Assembly (NCBI GenBank): GCA_021014325.1
Contig: CM037474.1
Span: 4,096,488 to 4,160,487, forward strand
Length of the DNA: 64,000 bases
Origin: Plazaster borealis
Lineage: Eukaryota; Echinodermata; Asteroidea; Forcipulatida; Labidiasteridae
Reading direction: 5' to 3'
Below the pieces are notes generated by a model that saw only the letters and a list, made by a program, of their open reading frames with translations, did no database searches and was not told the DNA's origin. Both the position numbers and the translations under genes were made by a program. This document shows, one piece after another, positions 11,416 through 23,064 of this stretch; the stretch's first letter is position 1, and every line of letters begins with the position of its first letter.

Positions 11416-11588
11416 ATAGACCTTATACACATGACGTCATTTGAGTAGTGCGCCCTCGGCTATTAGGTCAAAAGAAGGTCGCTCATTGGCCCATCATTGT
11501 GTGCCGCGCGTGCATGATGGGCGTTTTTCATTGTTGCATTATCGTTTTACCGCTAAGATGGCGGCGGACTTCAATGCATAAGGTCTAT
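11416..11588. mobile_element. Short MITE with 11-bp TIRs
   Basis: ATAGACCTTAT at the left end and ATAAGGTCTAT at the right end are perfect inverted repeats around a 150-bp core that includes GCGCCCTCGG and AAGATGGCGGCGGA. No coding capacity. Confidence 0.65.
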
Positions 11589-11699
11589 TGTAGATAGTGT
11601 ACTGCTACTGTAGTCTAAGACATAAATTAGTATGATGGTCTTTTATATTTGAGACTTCATCTTGTAGACTTTGTATTTTCTATGTCTATATCAGTGGAA

Positions 11700-12108
11700 G
11701 TGTCGTGGCCGAGCGGTTAAAGCACCGAATTCAAACTCTGGTGTTTCTGATCAGGTTCGAATCCCCAGCCGTGACACTTGTGTCCTTAAGCAAGACACTT
11801 AACCATTGCTTCGTCCTTCGGATGGGACGTAAAGCCGTTGGTCCCGTGTGTTGTGTAATGCACGTAAAAGAACCCAGTGCACTTATCGAAAAGAGAAGGG
11901 GTTCGCCCCGGTGTTCCTGGTTGTGGCTGCTGAATGCGCCGTAGCACCTTGTAAAAAACATTACAAGGTGCTATAAATTGGTTGTCATAATTCATAACTT
12001 CAATAACCCATCTTTCTGTTTAAAGTATATACTAAGCGCCTTGAGTACCTTGTTTGGTAGATACGTGCGCTATATAAGACTTCGATATTATTATTATTAT
12101 TATTATCA
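11700..12108 (+). mobile_element. tRNA-derived SINE, full-length copy
   Basis: The 5' head resembles a leucine-type tRNA, with an A box TGGCCGAGCGG and a B box GGTTCGAATCC about 45 bp later, consistent with an internal RNA polymerase III promoter. A shared central body follows (CAAGACACTTAACCAT, CTTCGGATGGGACGTAAA, GGGGTTCGCCCCGGTGT). The tail is TGCGCTATATAAGAC followed by (ATT)n. Two more copies lie at 35789 and 60098, all on the + strand. The head is degenerate as a tRNA, so I do not call a tRNA gene. Confidence 0.88.
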
Positions 12109-12889
12109 GTTATACTCCAGCAAAACGATTGAAATCACAATCTGCTAGAGTTGATTTGTTGGTGAATGCTTGCCCTTCTGTTTTTGTTGGTTTACCTACT
12201 GCATATTTATATTTAAATGACCAATCAAGACATGTTTTACACTATAAAACCGCGATATCCGGAAATGAAGTGTTGCGTCAAAGCTTTCGTCCTGACGGCT
12301 CCATGCGTGGAATCGGTGTACTGCGTATGCGTGGACGGTGCGCGGACGGACTCCGTATGCATGGACAAAAATAAGAGACCGCCTTGCGATAAGTCAAGAT
12401 TAATACGAAGGGGGCAGATAACTTCAGTGATAAGGATGTCAAGTTGATTAAGATTTCTCCGTGACTGTTTCTTTGGAATGTTGCACGGGTATAAGTGCGT
12501 CGCCATTATGTCACATTAGATGTATGTTTCAAACTGCAAGCAATAAATTTTAGAGTCGTAAATGCTTTGCTGAATGATACCTTTATGCGATAAAATAGTT
12601 ATAATAATTATGTAATGGATTAACAATTTTGTACATTGCTGCTTTGTAAATACCTGTCCTTGATATTATGTGCGTCTTTACATGTAGTGGACTTTAGATA
12701 CACCGTAATATACGGCAATGTAAGCAACGGATGGTAGAGTTCACATGGTTTTCCTTGCTGTGGTTGTAGTTTACTTTGTACCAGTGGTAACATTAACGCA
12801 AATAACTTATACTTAAATACTATCTCTGTCTCGCTCTAGAGATGATACATTTCCATCCATTCATATCGGTCCATCAACTTTGCCTGAGG
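12109..12889. other. Intergenic sequence with an old receptor 3'-flank match
   Basis: The block around 12720-12790 containing CAAGCAACGGATGGTAGA matches the region just 3' of receptor B (17510-17570). This suggests A and B descend from a duplication that included flanking DNA, with the SINE and other DNA inserted later after A. The remainder is AT-rich and unassigned. Confidence 0.45.
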
Positions 12890-13345
12890 TAGGCCTATCA
12901 ATTTGTCCGTAGCTTCTCTCTGTCATTTGGATAGAGTGCAGAAGCGTATTTCCAATCTTGTTGGCGAAGGGTTGAGATAAACGTTACAACCTCTTTCCCA
13001 CCGTAGGTCTGTAGCCAGCCTTTGCCTTTTCTACATATGTTTTCATGGTAAATGTGCCACCAGTGTGTCCGAGCTGGTTCCTTCTATCAGGGTGTTTGAG
13101 CGTGAAACCAGGCTTTCTGCTTCATACTCTTGATTTGCTGAGATGTAGAACAAAGAGCCATTCCAACAGCTTTATTTCACGTACTGCATCTATTTGGAAC
13201 TCCTTGCCTGGTGCATGTTTCCCTCAATCCTTTTATCTAGACTGTTTTAAGAGGAATATCAAATCCCATGTTCAACTCCCCTGAGTTATTTTCATCTTAA
13301 ATGTTTTCTTCTTGTAGCCCCTTACCGAGAGTGGGTTTTAATCAT
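12890..13345 (+). mobile_element. Non-LTR retrotransposon 3' fragment, decayed
   Basis: Translation in shifting frames gives RVQKRISNLVGEG, then QPLSHRRSVASLCLFY, and finally NSFISRTASIWNSLPG followed by LDCFKRNIKSH. These are typical of the C-terminal tail after the reverse transcriptase of LINE elements (Jockey/CR1-like group). Frames shift and stops occur, so it is inactive. It is a different LINE lineage from the copy at 18805. Confidence 0.8.
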
Positions 13346-13700
13346 TAGCATAAAATGTAGTTATAAAACAATTTTATACAGGCTTAAAGCTCATTTGCAG
13401 ACATATTAAATTTGAGTGTTCACGAAAACCCGTTTTGGAATGATAATTATTATTCGAATTTTCTATTTGTCTCGATGTAAAACAAACAACTCTAGCCAAA
13501 TTTGGTGGAAGAAAATATGAAGAAAGGAGATGCTTTGAAACTCATCATACAACCCAACTCTTTCACATTTCAGAGGTTTAAACTAAATCATAAAATCTGT
13601 TACTTGCCGATTTTTTTTAGAGGTACGAGGCTTTGTGGAGATTGGGTCGAGACAGGTGAGACATTAGAGGTCCATACTTTACCCTTTCATAAACAATCCT

Positions 13701-13905
13701 GCACTGCAAAAACTGGGGTGTTAAAACAATTTCCGTGGGTGTTTTTACATCGAAGAGAGAATCAAAATTAATATCATAATATCATGTTTTTGCAGAAATT
13801 AGTGTTATTTTAACACCCTGTGGTGTAAATTTTGATTATTTTTTGGTATCTATATGTGATAACACCCATGGTGTCAATTTTAACACCCCAGTTTTTGCAA
13901 TGTGC
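13701..13905. mobile_element. MITE with TIR GCACTGCAAAAACTGGGGTG
   Basis: The left end GCACTGCAAAAACTGGGGTG and right end CACCCCAGTTTTTGCAATGT are inverted repeats of about 25 bp with one or two mismatches. Internal subterminal AACACC/GGTGTT repeats also pair. About 205 bp, non-coding. Confidence 0.75.
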
Positions 13906-14085
13906 CGTTTTTTTAAAAGTCCAACGTAAAGCTGGTCCTCAAAATGAGAAAACCGCAGTTTTCAGCTTGAACTTGCGTCTTAAAGTTCCGTAATGTTGAT
14001 TTTGAAACAAAGTTGTCTACATTAGCATCTAGCGGCCGCCAATAGGAAAGGTAAAGCGCCATTTTCAGTAATTATGGTCATGCCT

Positions 14086-14235
14086 GGGCCCAATTTCATA
14101 GAGCTGCTTAAGCACAAAAGGTAGCTAAGCGCAACCAAATTTTGCTTACCAGAATAAGGTAATCAGCCAAACTACCATGTCACGTGTACAATTTGTGACT
14201 GGTATCTGCTTAAGCAGCTCTATGAAATTGGGCCC
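14086..14235. mobile_element. GGGCCCAATTTCATA foldback element, 150 bp
   Basis: Begins GGGCCCAATTTCATAGAGCT and ends in the reverse complement AGCTCTATGAAATTGGGCCC. Inside are TTAAGCAC and ACCAGTCACA-type blocks also seen in the copies at 21289, 35196, 47148, 57095 and 58797. Non-coding. Confidence 0.85.
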
Positions 14236-15596
14236 TGGACGTTACGGACTTGCATAGTAAAAAAAACAACACCAGGGAAAGATCATAACGCGTTAAACTA
14301 TCTGCGCATGCCCAAAGGAGTTAAGACAAAGCTAGAGGGAATTGTGAAAGCCGCTCGTGCATGAAATTACTGATTAAAAAGAAATATAATAAATATTACA
14401 AGCTATGGATATTTAAATGTTATCCCCGGAGATGAGAGACAAAGTAATATTTGAAAAACCTGGATTGCCACTGCTTTGTGAAATGAACAATTTGCAATCG
14501 TGAACAAGGAGATTATCGTTGATAATTGATGGCGAGGGTGGTCATACGACAGTTAATCTTCTAAATGAAATACCAGCAGAAGTAAACAACTTTTTTTTTA
14601 AAGAAATGTTGAGTGTAAATCCATGCACGAATCATTTATTGTCGGATATATTATTTAAAAAAGGAACTAATAAAAAGCAATCTGAACAGTCTGAGTCTGA
14701 TTACTATAAACACGGAGTCATTCCAAGCTCAAGATCCAACGGCGGAATACAGTCACTGGCAGGTATGTTTGCTTTCTGAGAATCAAGTTAACAAAACTCT
14801 TTTTTTTAAACCAATGGTACAACAATAAAGTTGGCTAAGTTGTTGCTATGTGAATGTTTACCTGTTCTGAATCAAGGTATGGTGCAACATTGTCATTGTT
14901 GCAGCTACTAACTAGCTGAGTCAAGTCAAGTGCAACGTTGGTTTACTGCCCAAACTGCCACTATGTTTAACCTCTTTGAATTAAGATAAGGTACATCATA
15001 ACGATAATGGTGGTAGATCGTTGTACGTTCGTTTTAAAACCTTTAAGTTGAAAATGTCATAACAAACCGAGACAGTAATTTCTATCACATGGTTGGAGCA
15101 GCGAGATCGTCCCCGTTCTATTTTCGTCTCTATGAACTACGTTCAATATTTCATGAACAGGCGTGTTTATTGGAACGGGAAAAATTTCAAAGCTATGCTA
15201 AAGTATTTATTGCTGTCTTGTCGTATTGCTGTCTTATCGTACCAATACCATACAAGTGAACAACCTTGCAATTGTTGATTATTTATTGATTTAGTCATTT
15301 ATTGATTTATTTAAATTGTAAATTTTTTTTTGAGTGGAGCTCTTAGACTACGTTTATTCAACTCCACCTAATTACAAAGCAGGCCTACACTCATCTTCTG
15401 TTAATGCAAATTCTGAATATATCAATACATTAAGCACATAGAAATTACTAGAAACTTAAGGGCACTGAACAAAGGTGATATCACATATCAAACAAAAGGG
15501 GTCAATACATGATAAAGAGCAAAATTAGTACAAGAATAAAATATGTTACTGCTACTACTTATAGTGTTGTAATTATACTATAATCATTTCCTCTTT
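14236..15596. other. Intergenic region 5' of receptor B, one exon-like open frame
   Basis: An 86-codon + strand frame starts at 14519 and ends at 14779, with a good splice-donor-like sequence (GCAG|GTATGT) at about 14763. The peptide is charged and Ser-rich and I recognise no domain. It could be an upstream exon, but nothing links it to B. The rest is AT-rich with no repeat I can name. Confidence 0.3.
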
Positions 15597-15659
15597 GTGC
15601 ACAATTCTTTCAGACGAAAAAAACGCAAAACTCAAAAACCAAGACATCATCAGTTAAAC

Positions 15660-17369
15660 ATGACTAACGTTACGAGCGTTAACGACACTGAGATCGCCTA
15701 CTACTGGGGAAGTTTCGCAGAAAGTACCTTCGTTTTGGCCCTCTACGGCATAATATGCATACTCGGCATCGCTGGTAACCTTCTTGCCGCTTTCGTACTC
15801 CTTCGCGTGCCGTCCTTGCGGACAATCACTGGTGATTTCTTGGTGCATCTTTCGCTGGTTGACTTCTTAGTCTGCGTACTGGTCATCCCCTTTAAGCTTG
15901 TCCCAACTACAGGCACACCGGCACCGAATCCTGGATTCCTGGGTGAGCTAAGATGTCGATTTTACGTCAGTCAATACATCTTCTGGGTCTGCTCGTTGAC
16001 TTCCGTCTATAGTCTGGTCGCCGTCAACTTGGAGCGGTTTGTAGCCATCGTCTACCATCTCAAGTACAAACTGGTGTTCACCAGACGAAACAAATACTTG
16101 ATGATCGCCTCATGTTGGGTTGCAGCTGCACTTGAACAATCTTTCGTTGTGTTCCTGTACGGCGAAGAAAAAGACGTCGGATGCAAGTTTTGGGATTGGC
16201 CGAGCCCGGGGATTCGGACAGCCGTTGGAGTACCCAACTTTGTCTTCTTTTTCATTGCCCCTTTTGTTTCGATGATATTTATGCAGTGGAAAGTCATTTC
16301 GACGTTGAAGAGACAAATAAGAGAATTGTCGGATAGCCTGGGTGAGTTAGATTAACATCATTCTATTTTACTACTAATAATTACAAGGCATTGAACGGCA
16401 GGGTGTACTTTTGGTAATTACTCTGGTAATGACCATACAAAATTAGTATACAGAGCACTGGGGGCTGTTGTTAATATAAAGCATTGTTAGAAACGACCCC
16501 CTTTGAATGCAGTTTTAGAGAAAGGGGTAATTTTTCTGAGAAAGGCTTCAGGCATGAAGCCGTTCTCAAGCTTCTGAAAGCACACAATTATATGCAACAA
16601 GGGTGGGTTTTGTTTTCTCTTTCATTATTTTCTTGCAACTTCGATGACCAATTGAGCCCAAATTTTCACAGGTTTGTTATTTTTATGGATATATGTTGGG
16701 ATACACCAAGTGAGGATACCGGTCTTTGACAATTACCAAACATATACCCTTGCCTTTTAAAAGAAATGCTCATATTAAAACACAGCAAAAGAAGAGCAAA
16801 TGAAAAATAAACTTAATCAAAATCTGAACCGAAATCACAAACCAGGAAACATGAAAAGCGTCAATAGATGGCGTTATTGGCAGCAAGCAAAACATGAAAC
16901 TTCAAATCCCGCGGTAGTAATACCGCGATAATATGAGACTTGACTATTCATTTTAGTAAAGTCGGAATGTTATAACAGTCTTGTTTTTCCTTTCAAAGTT
17001 TCCTCCTCCAGTAACCCAGCTGATCAGCGGGTCATATGGCAACTTCAGACCTCAAGAATGCTGTCGAGAACCCTCATGATCTTCGTCGTCACCTTCGCTG
17101 TCTGCTGGACCGGTGGAAATACCTTTTACTTCCTTTACACCGTCGGCGTCCACGAGGATTTCGAGCACCATATTTACCATATCGGTGTGATTCTAGCGAT
17201 TAGTAATTCCTGTATGAATCCGATTATTTACATCATGACGAACCAGGAGTTCCGTCGAGGGATACGGGAGGCGTTCTGCGGGGGGAGAGATTCTGCGCAA
17301 GGTGTGGTTACTGGATGTAATATGGTAACGGGAACAGTGTATTTTTCTGAGCCTGCTTCCGAAAGTTAA
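15660..17369 (+). CDS. Receptor B: class A (rhodopsin-like) GPCR, 350 aa
   Basis: Predicted seven-helix plasma-membrane receptor coupling an unknown ligand to G proteins. Exon 1 is 15660-16341 (donor G|GTGAGT); exon 2 is 16999-17369 (acceptor AAAG), a phase 1 intron at codon 228. Visible: N-linked sequons at N3 and N8; TM1 with GN (N40); TM2 Asp68; TM3 Cys99 and ERF 125-127; TM4 Trp153; loop-2 Cys175; TM5 Pro201; TM6 CWTG (263-266); TM7 NPIIY 301-305; helix 8 FRRGIREAF. The TM6 proline of the family CWxP motif is Gly. Start choice: relatives D and E begin further upstream, but an 18-bp gap here removed that ATG, leaving the next Met. An in-frame ATG at 15597 precedes a TTCTTTCAG acceptor-like site and is less likely. 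The intron holds a TTAA-type MITE. Confidence 0.9.
16396..16756 (+). mobile_element. TTAA-type MITE inside the intron of receptor B
   Basis: Member of the family with consensus ends near AAGGCACTGGACACGTTTGG. It contains GACCAATTGAGCCCAAATTT and TTGGGATACACCAAGTGAG and ends CCTT before TTAA. The left end is degraded. It lies between the two coding exons of B. Confidence 0.7.
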
Positions 17370-17949
17370 CTCAATCTTTATTATTTGATTTCTTTCACCG
17401 TAGCGAAAATTGTTACCTTCATTTGTGTTTTGATGACTATTTCAAAGTATTTGACCTTTGCTTGGTATAATTATTTGCGTGCTGACCTTTATATGACCTC
17501 ATGTTTCAGACGGCACTACAAGCAACGGATGGTAGATTTGGAAATATTTAGTTGCTAGGAGTGTAGTTTACATTTTTATTTCATTCATCAGTATAGTGAC
17601 GTTTATATACATGTTTCAAACGCCTATACAAATCCATTGACAGTTAGAGTGTTAAGTCCGGTGTCAAAATAATGGGATTTTGTCCCGGTGTGTTTGTCGC
17701 CCATTCGCCCCTGTCACGGTCAGCCATTTGCGTGTAGAGCCTCGACTTGGGGACAGCAGTGAATAGAAGCATTACATAACTCTGTATTGTCACGGTAATG
17801 TAATGACGCTTTCATCCAAACTTATGGATAGATACAATACAAATGAAGCATGAAGTCAAGGCTCTGCATGCACATGACCGATCCGTGAATAGGGCGAATA
17901 AGGTAACATGGGCTGGAGGAAGTTGAGACAAAAGAGGGCGCTATCAGAT
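17370..17949. other. 3' flank of receptor B
   Basis: Non-coding. CAAGCAACGGATGGTAGA at about 17519 matches the distal 3' flank of receptor A (about 12725). I see no clear polyadenylation motif that would settle the transcript end, and no further gene. Confidence 0.4.
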
Positions 17950-18366
17950 GATTGGGGTCAGAGCCGTATATTGAGAGAGTTGCGACAACTTGCGATTAGA
18001 AGCCATTTTGTCTCCAAAAAATGCATTGGCGAATACAGGGTGCCAGACTAGTCTGCCCATTGGGTTGTACTGCATTTTGGAACAAAATGGCGTCCAGCAA
18101 CCATGTGACCGGAGAAAGCTGGTCCCTCCATGTCGCAACTCTCTCAATACACAGCTCTGATTGGGGTCAGAGCCGTATATTGAGAGAGTTGCGACAACTT
18201 GCGATTAGAAGCTATTTTGTCTCAAAAAAATGCATTGGCGAATACAGGGTGCCAGACTAGTCTGCCCATTGGGTTGTGCTGCATTTGGAACAAAATGGCG
18301 TCCAGCAACCATGTGACCGAAGAAAGCTGGTCCCTCCATGTCGCAACTCTCTCAATACACAGCTCT
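17950..18366. repeat. Tandem pair of a 209-bp TIR-bearing unit
   Basis: GATTGGGGTCAGAGCCG starts units at 17950 and 18159, and a partial third starts at 18367. Each unit carries TATTGAGAGAGTTGCGACA near its start and the inverse TGTCGCAACTCTCTCAATA near its end, with AGCCATTTTGTC and CAAAATGGCGTCCAGCA inside. Related ends are seen at 19388-19410 and 36225-36255. It looks like a TIR element that was tandemly duplicated. Confidence 0.8.
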
Positions 18367-18804
18367 GATTGGGGTCAGGCTCTGATTGGGGTGATCGATC
18401 TCACCGCGCCATTTTTTTCCATCCTGCCTTGCTCGCTCATAGCGAGACGTATCGATGCGGTGCACTACCATGGTAGCGAGGCTGCCGTAATATGGGGGAG
18501 GATTTCCGGGGGTCAGTATCTCCTGCAACACCAGCAATGCTGAAAACTTCTATAGTGGTTCGAGCCATAATTAGGAGAAATTATGTACAGGAAAAAAGAG
18601 ATGTTTGAAAGCATCAAACAAGTTCTATCACATAATAACCAACTCCTAAAATTGGGTATTTCCTGATTTTCATAAAGGTACCGGTGATACTCATTATGTT
18701 AAACCAAATCTAAAGCTATATAAGGCCAAGTTGAGAACATTGTGTAGAGATTTTAGTAGCGATATAACAGGCATTTGAAAGTGGTCTCATTAGAGCTTTG
18801 TATT

Positions 18805-19275
18805 AAGAGATTTGCAACATAGAGGGACCCGTTTTCATCGGCCACGTGCTTACTGGCTCCCACTCAAGCAACGGATAATATTCAAAATTCTGACTGTTGT
18901 GTATAAGTGCCTTCATAACAAAGCTCCAACTTATCTTGGCTCTCTCATCGTTCCACATCACTCTGGTAGACCTGGACTCCGCTCAAGTTTAGACACTACC
19001 TTACTCCACGTGCCCAGAACATGCAGCATAGCTGGTGACCATGCATTCCAGGCACATGCACCTCGACTCTGGAATGAGCTTCCAAAGTTCATCCGCTGCT
19101 CCCCTTCCTTGGATACTTTTAAGACAGCTCTGAAAACTCATCTCTTCGAACAATGACCAACATTTAACTGTATTGTTTTGTTAATTTTTCTGGACTCTGT
19201 TCAGCGCTGTGAAACCATCTATTTTGATGAGTAAGATCAAGAGCGCTCTATAAATATATATTGTATTTATTGTAT
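18805..19275 (+). mobile_element. Non-LTR retrotransposon 3' fragment (LINE tail)
   Basis: The open frame to 19156 reads HRPRAYWLPLKQRIIFKILT, then YKCLHNKAPTYLGSLIV, VPRTCSIAGDHAFQ and LWNELPKFIRCSPSLDTFK. These are hallmark motifs of the segment after the reverse transcriptase domain in CR1/L2/Rex-like LINEs, ending in FKTALKTHLF. A short 3' UTR runs to an AT-rich TATAAATATATATTGTATT tail at about 19275. The polymerase domain is absent (5' truncation, usual for LINEs). The frame is nearly intact, so the insertion is not very old. Flanked by pieces of the 209-bp TIR unit. Confidence 0.88.
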
Positions 19276-19664
19276 TACTACTGGACGCCATTTTCAGGAC
19301 AAATGCAGCACAACCCAGTCAAGTCTGGCACCCTGTGTGCGCTCATGCCTTTTTTGGCCCAAACTAATGACTTCTAATCGCAAGCTGTCGCAACTCCCTC
19401 AATACACAGCTGGTTCTCGCCATGCTCTGCTGCCACCTACGGCACTCTTCTTCTGGTTTGTCTTTGTATAAAATATATGTATAATTTTTATGTAAAAGTT
19501 CCAATTATTTTTTCAATGATTGCCTGTGCCCATGTATAGGAGGGGGGACGTTGCCTTGGAATAAACTTTGTCCACTTCTTTACTCAAAATAAGGATGCGC
19601 AGGATTCACCAAATTCAGTTGAATTTGAGTTTATTCCCCTCCAGTTCCCATCAAGATTAGAACA

Positions 19665-19985
19665 GCAAGCGAGATTGGCGGTCGGGTTGGCGTATTGGTT
19701 TCTTTCCTCGCCTTCCATCTCTGGTACTAGGCCTACTGGTACCCCATTGCTCTGTGTGGATTTGGTTTTGAGTGTTTACCTCATTGCGTGGGTTTCCCTG
19801 GACTATTATTTCTCCGGGGTTTTCCTCCAATTATATCAAACTGAAACTTCTTTCTTTGTCTTCTCTCCACGGGGTCCTTGGCATGTGATGAATGAGTTTG
19901 CATTTCTGAGAGTCATTGGCTTCACAACCAATAACGAGAAGTCCCCTCGATCCACGAAGCGAAAGTAGTAGTCCCGGCCGATTTC
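19665..19985 (+). mobile_element. Probable SINE-like repeat
   Basis: GGTTGGCGTATTGGTTTC then CTCTGGTACTAGGC look like degenerate A and B boxes. CTGTGTGGATTTGGTTTTGA and CTCCGGGGTTTTCCTCC follow, resembling body motifs seen in marine deuterostome SINEs. It is a single copy here, so the family call rests on motif recall. Confidence 0.4.
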
Positions 19986-20009
19986 CTACCTTCCGCCAAG
20001 GAAGTAGGA

Positions 20010-20160
20010 CAGTTCAGAAGTTCAGTTCAGTTCAGTTCAGTTAAAAAGCAGGACAGTTCTTTTCAGAACTAAGTAGTCTCCCGAATTCCGAAATCTACTC
20101 TGCGGCAGTAGAATAAATAGCAAGACAAGTTCTCAAAGAACCAAATCTACATAGCAAAGT
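20010..20160. repeat. Repeat shared in inverted orientation with 31360-31500
   Basis: An (AGTTC)n microsatellite at about 20020-20045 is followed by AGGACAGTTCTTT, CTACTCTGCGGCAGTAGAATAA and TTCTCAAAGAACCAAATCTA. Their reverse complements appear in order at 31370-31485. Non-coding dispersed repeat. Confidence 0.6.
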
Positions 20161-20425
20161 AGGTTATACACATGGTGTTACCGCAAACCGAATTGTACAT
20201 TAATAATTCACCATGCAATGCCTCAAAACCCATACAAAATAATAATAAATGAAATGAAAATGAAATAGATAACGAAAACGAAAACGAAACCCCAAGTTGA
20301 AACCAGATCCATTGGTGTTGTCTGGTGAATACAATCGTCACTTAGCCCTGGTGAGGAAAACAATGCTGGACAAGAACTTCACAAACTCCCGCCTCACCAA
20401 AACTGAAATCCGATTTTTTATTTAA

Positions 20426-20783
20426 ACGCACTGGAAATTGTCAAAGACCAATGTTCTCACATGGTGTGTTCCAACATATGCATAAAATAACATGCCTGTG
20501 AAAATTTGGGCTCAATTGGTCATCGAAGTTGCAAGAAAATGATGAAAGAAAAAACACCCCTGTTGTACAAATTTGTGTGCTTTCAGATAGGGAATAAAAA
20601 CTTCTTGCAATGAAGTTTTTATTATTTTAGTGAGAAATTACCTCTTTCTCAAAAACTACGTTACTTTAGAGGGAGTCGTTTTCTACATTGTTTTATACTA
20701 TCAACAGCTCTCCGTTGCTTGTTACCAAGTACGTTTTTATGCTAATATTTGTTTTGAGTCATTACCAAACGTGTACGATACCT
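20426..20783 (-). mobile_element. TTAA-type MITE, 358 bp
   Basis: Flanked by TTAA on both sides (20422-20425 and 20784-20787). The inward ends read ACGCACTGGAAATTGTCAAA and TACCAAACGTGTACGATACC. It has the same body as 32449-32815 in the opposite orientation (GACCAATTGAGCCCAAATTT on the - strand). Confidence 0.82.
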
Positions 20784-21288
20784 TTAAGTATAAGAATGAC
20801 GCAAATTAGGGGATTTCTATCGAAGAACATTTAAATGAAAATGATTATGACATGTACTTTTTTGTTACGGCGGAGGGAGACATCGTGTGAAGTGACACAG
20901 CACTCAGCCCTCGAAAAGAAGTAGTAACCTTCCGCATCGGCAACCTAATTCCTTTTTTTGATCAAGATTTTACTTTTGTTTTGTAAAGTCCATCCTCACA
21001 TCAACGCAAACAAACATAACAAATTTCACTCCTCTGAGAAACTTCGTTCAGTGTTTACAGATGTGTGTTTACAAACCCCAGAGGGTCACTTAATGTAAAA
21101 ACAGCTTGTCAATCGAGATGAAAGAATTTCAAAAAGAAAATCATGTTAAGTTTAATGATTGGTATCTGCAGACCCTCAGAAGAGAAAAAATACCTTCAAG
21201 AAGATGTACAAAATATGATTGTTTTTGCTTTAGTGTAATCAGTGTGTTCTATACTTACCACTGTCGACTACGGCTGCCGTACCATACA

Positions 21289-21461
21289 GGGCCCAATTTC
21301 ATAAAGCTGTTTAGCATAGCAAATTTCTTTGCTAAGCAAGAAATGAGTGGGGTACCAGTCACAGCAATGGTAACTGTATGGTATTTTGGCCGGTAACCAT
21401 AAGCAAGAGTTTTCTGAGCTGAGCAAGTTTTTGTGCTTACATGCTTTATGAAATCGGGCCC
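21289..21461. mobile_element. GGGCCCAATTTCATA foldback element
   Basis: Starts GGGCCCAATTTCATAAAGCT and ends GCTTTATGAAATCGGGCCC. It has the same TGCTAAGC and ACCAGTCACA blocks as the other copies. Confidence 0.8.
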
Positions 21462-23064
21462 ACGGCCCAGTTTTACATGGCTCTGCTTACCGTGGAATTC
21501 TGCACTTACATCCCATAGATTATTGTAGTTTACAAGGCACCTTAAGCACATAATTTGGTGGTAAGTAGAACCATGGAATTGGGTCCAGATAAGTAGTGTA
21601 ATTTTGTATAAATAAGCTCGCAGGGTTTAAGGGGTGGTGTATGTGCAACTGTATACCTTAGGGTTGAATAAACACACAATAAAATGCACAAACAAGATGC
21701 GTTTTTCGAGTTCATGTATGGGTTTGTACAATGGTCTTCTTCTTTTTCCAAACTTCTCAATATTTATGTTCGAGCGAGGGATTCCATGTTTGTTTTTCCT
21801 AACCAGTTCGAGAGACAGTGCTCTAATACAAACATCCGTTTTACGTGAAATAATGTCAACCTAGAACTGTCAGTTCTGCTGATTCAAGCAACGTAAACTC
21901 ATGGGGAAAAATAATGTTAATTCTAGGTTTTACAATGGAGCGAAGCATAAGTGTGTTCTTTGTTGACGGTGGTTCCCACATCCGTGTAACATACCAATTT
22001 CCGATTGTGTTTCGGTTTACAGTATTGACAAGTAATGACGGTTGCACTTTTGCTTTCCATAGTTTATACATGAGACAACATAACTCTTTTAGCTTTCGTT
22101 GAGTGTAGTTGAGTGTATAGTTTGCGCAAGCAGCTCTTTGCCGAGCACAGTCACATTATCTCACCCATAACCTTTGTTTGTATTATTATAGTAATCTATG
22201 ATATAGCTTTCTACCCTTTCAAAAACAAACACCTCTTGGTCACCGGAAAGACCTAGTTAATTAAGAGAAGCGATTTTTCTTGAAGTTTTTCATTGGATGA
22301 ATTCGGTTGGAAGTCTTCAAGTGACGTCACTCGCTGCTGACGTACGATTAGGTGAGTTAAGTGCGCTATACGTGGACTAAAAGTGTCACTAAACTTTGAC
22401 TGTTTGGTTTAATTAAATAGGTTTTTTAAATGCCAAGGTATTTCACAATGATTGTACACACTCTCAAAACTTTAGGGTCAGAATTTGACCCCGATTCTGG
22501 GTCCCAGGAGGGTATAGGAACATTGGGGGATACCCTCTGGCCCAAATCGGGCATGGTATAATATTATGGTTTCTTGATTTATAAGTAAGTGTTAAACATT
22601 GCGCGGCTCTTCAGTGGTAGCGCTGTTCCCGACAGAGAGTTCTTCTCTAATTTGTATTTCTGGTTCTGATAAGAGTCGGGGTTTTAAAACACAGTATAGT
22701 CTTGCCGTTTAGGACAGTGTACTCAGCTCGTCTTTCATGAAACCATACCAAGACGACGGTTGGCAAATTACATTCTCTCTGGATGCAGTCTTCCGCTGCG
22801 TAGCCTATCAAACAGTGAGGGAAGCTAATTCTGCATCACCCCTCCACTCTGAACCGACCCTTGGTAAACTTGAATGATTTTGATTAACAGCACCCGGGGC
22901 CTAGTGATGCAGCTTTCAAAGTTACTGTCCGCCACCCCCCCTTCGAACGTCCATGAAATTAATGTCTTGTACGTTTTCATATTTACTTTACAGCCATCTA
23001 AACCGTCAAGTTTTGGTGTTATCGATCGTACCCCTACATTTGCTATTAGAAGAATTTTGCAAAC
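21462..23064. other. Intergenic region 5' of receptor C
   Basis: No gene recognised. Just before C there is an acceptor-like TTTACTTTACAG at about 22983-22994. A C-rich segment CCACCCCCCCTTCGAACG sits 5' of it, loosely resembling the - strand flank of receptor F (CTCCCCCGAATTC, then TTTTTACAG). This suggests C and F share an untranslated leader with an intron. Confidence 0.4.

Noticed and set aside
11700..11775. Functional tRNA-Leu gene
   Set aside because: A and B boxes are present but the acceptor and anticodon stems do not pair properly, and the sequence continues into a repeated SINE body.
18812..19156. Host gene of 114 codons
   Set aside because: The motifs are those of a LINE tail (AYWLPLKQRI, LWNELP) and the 3' end is a retrotransposon tail.
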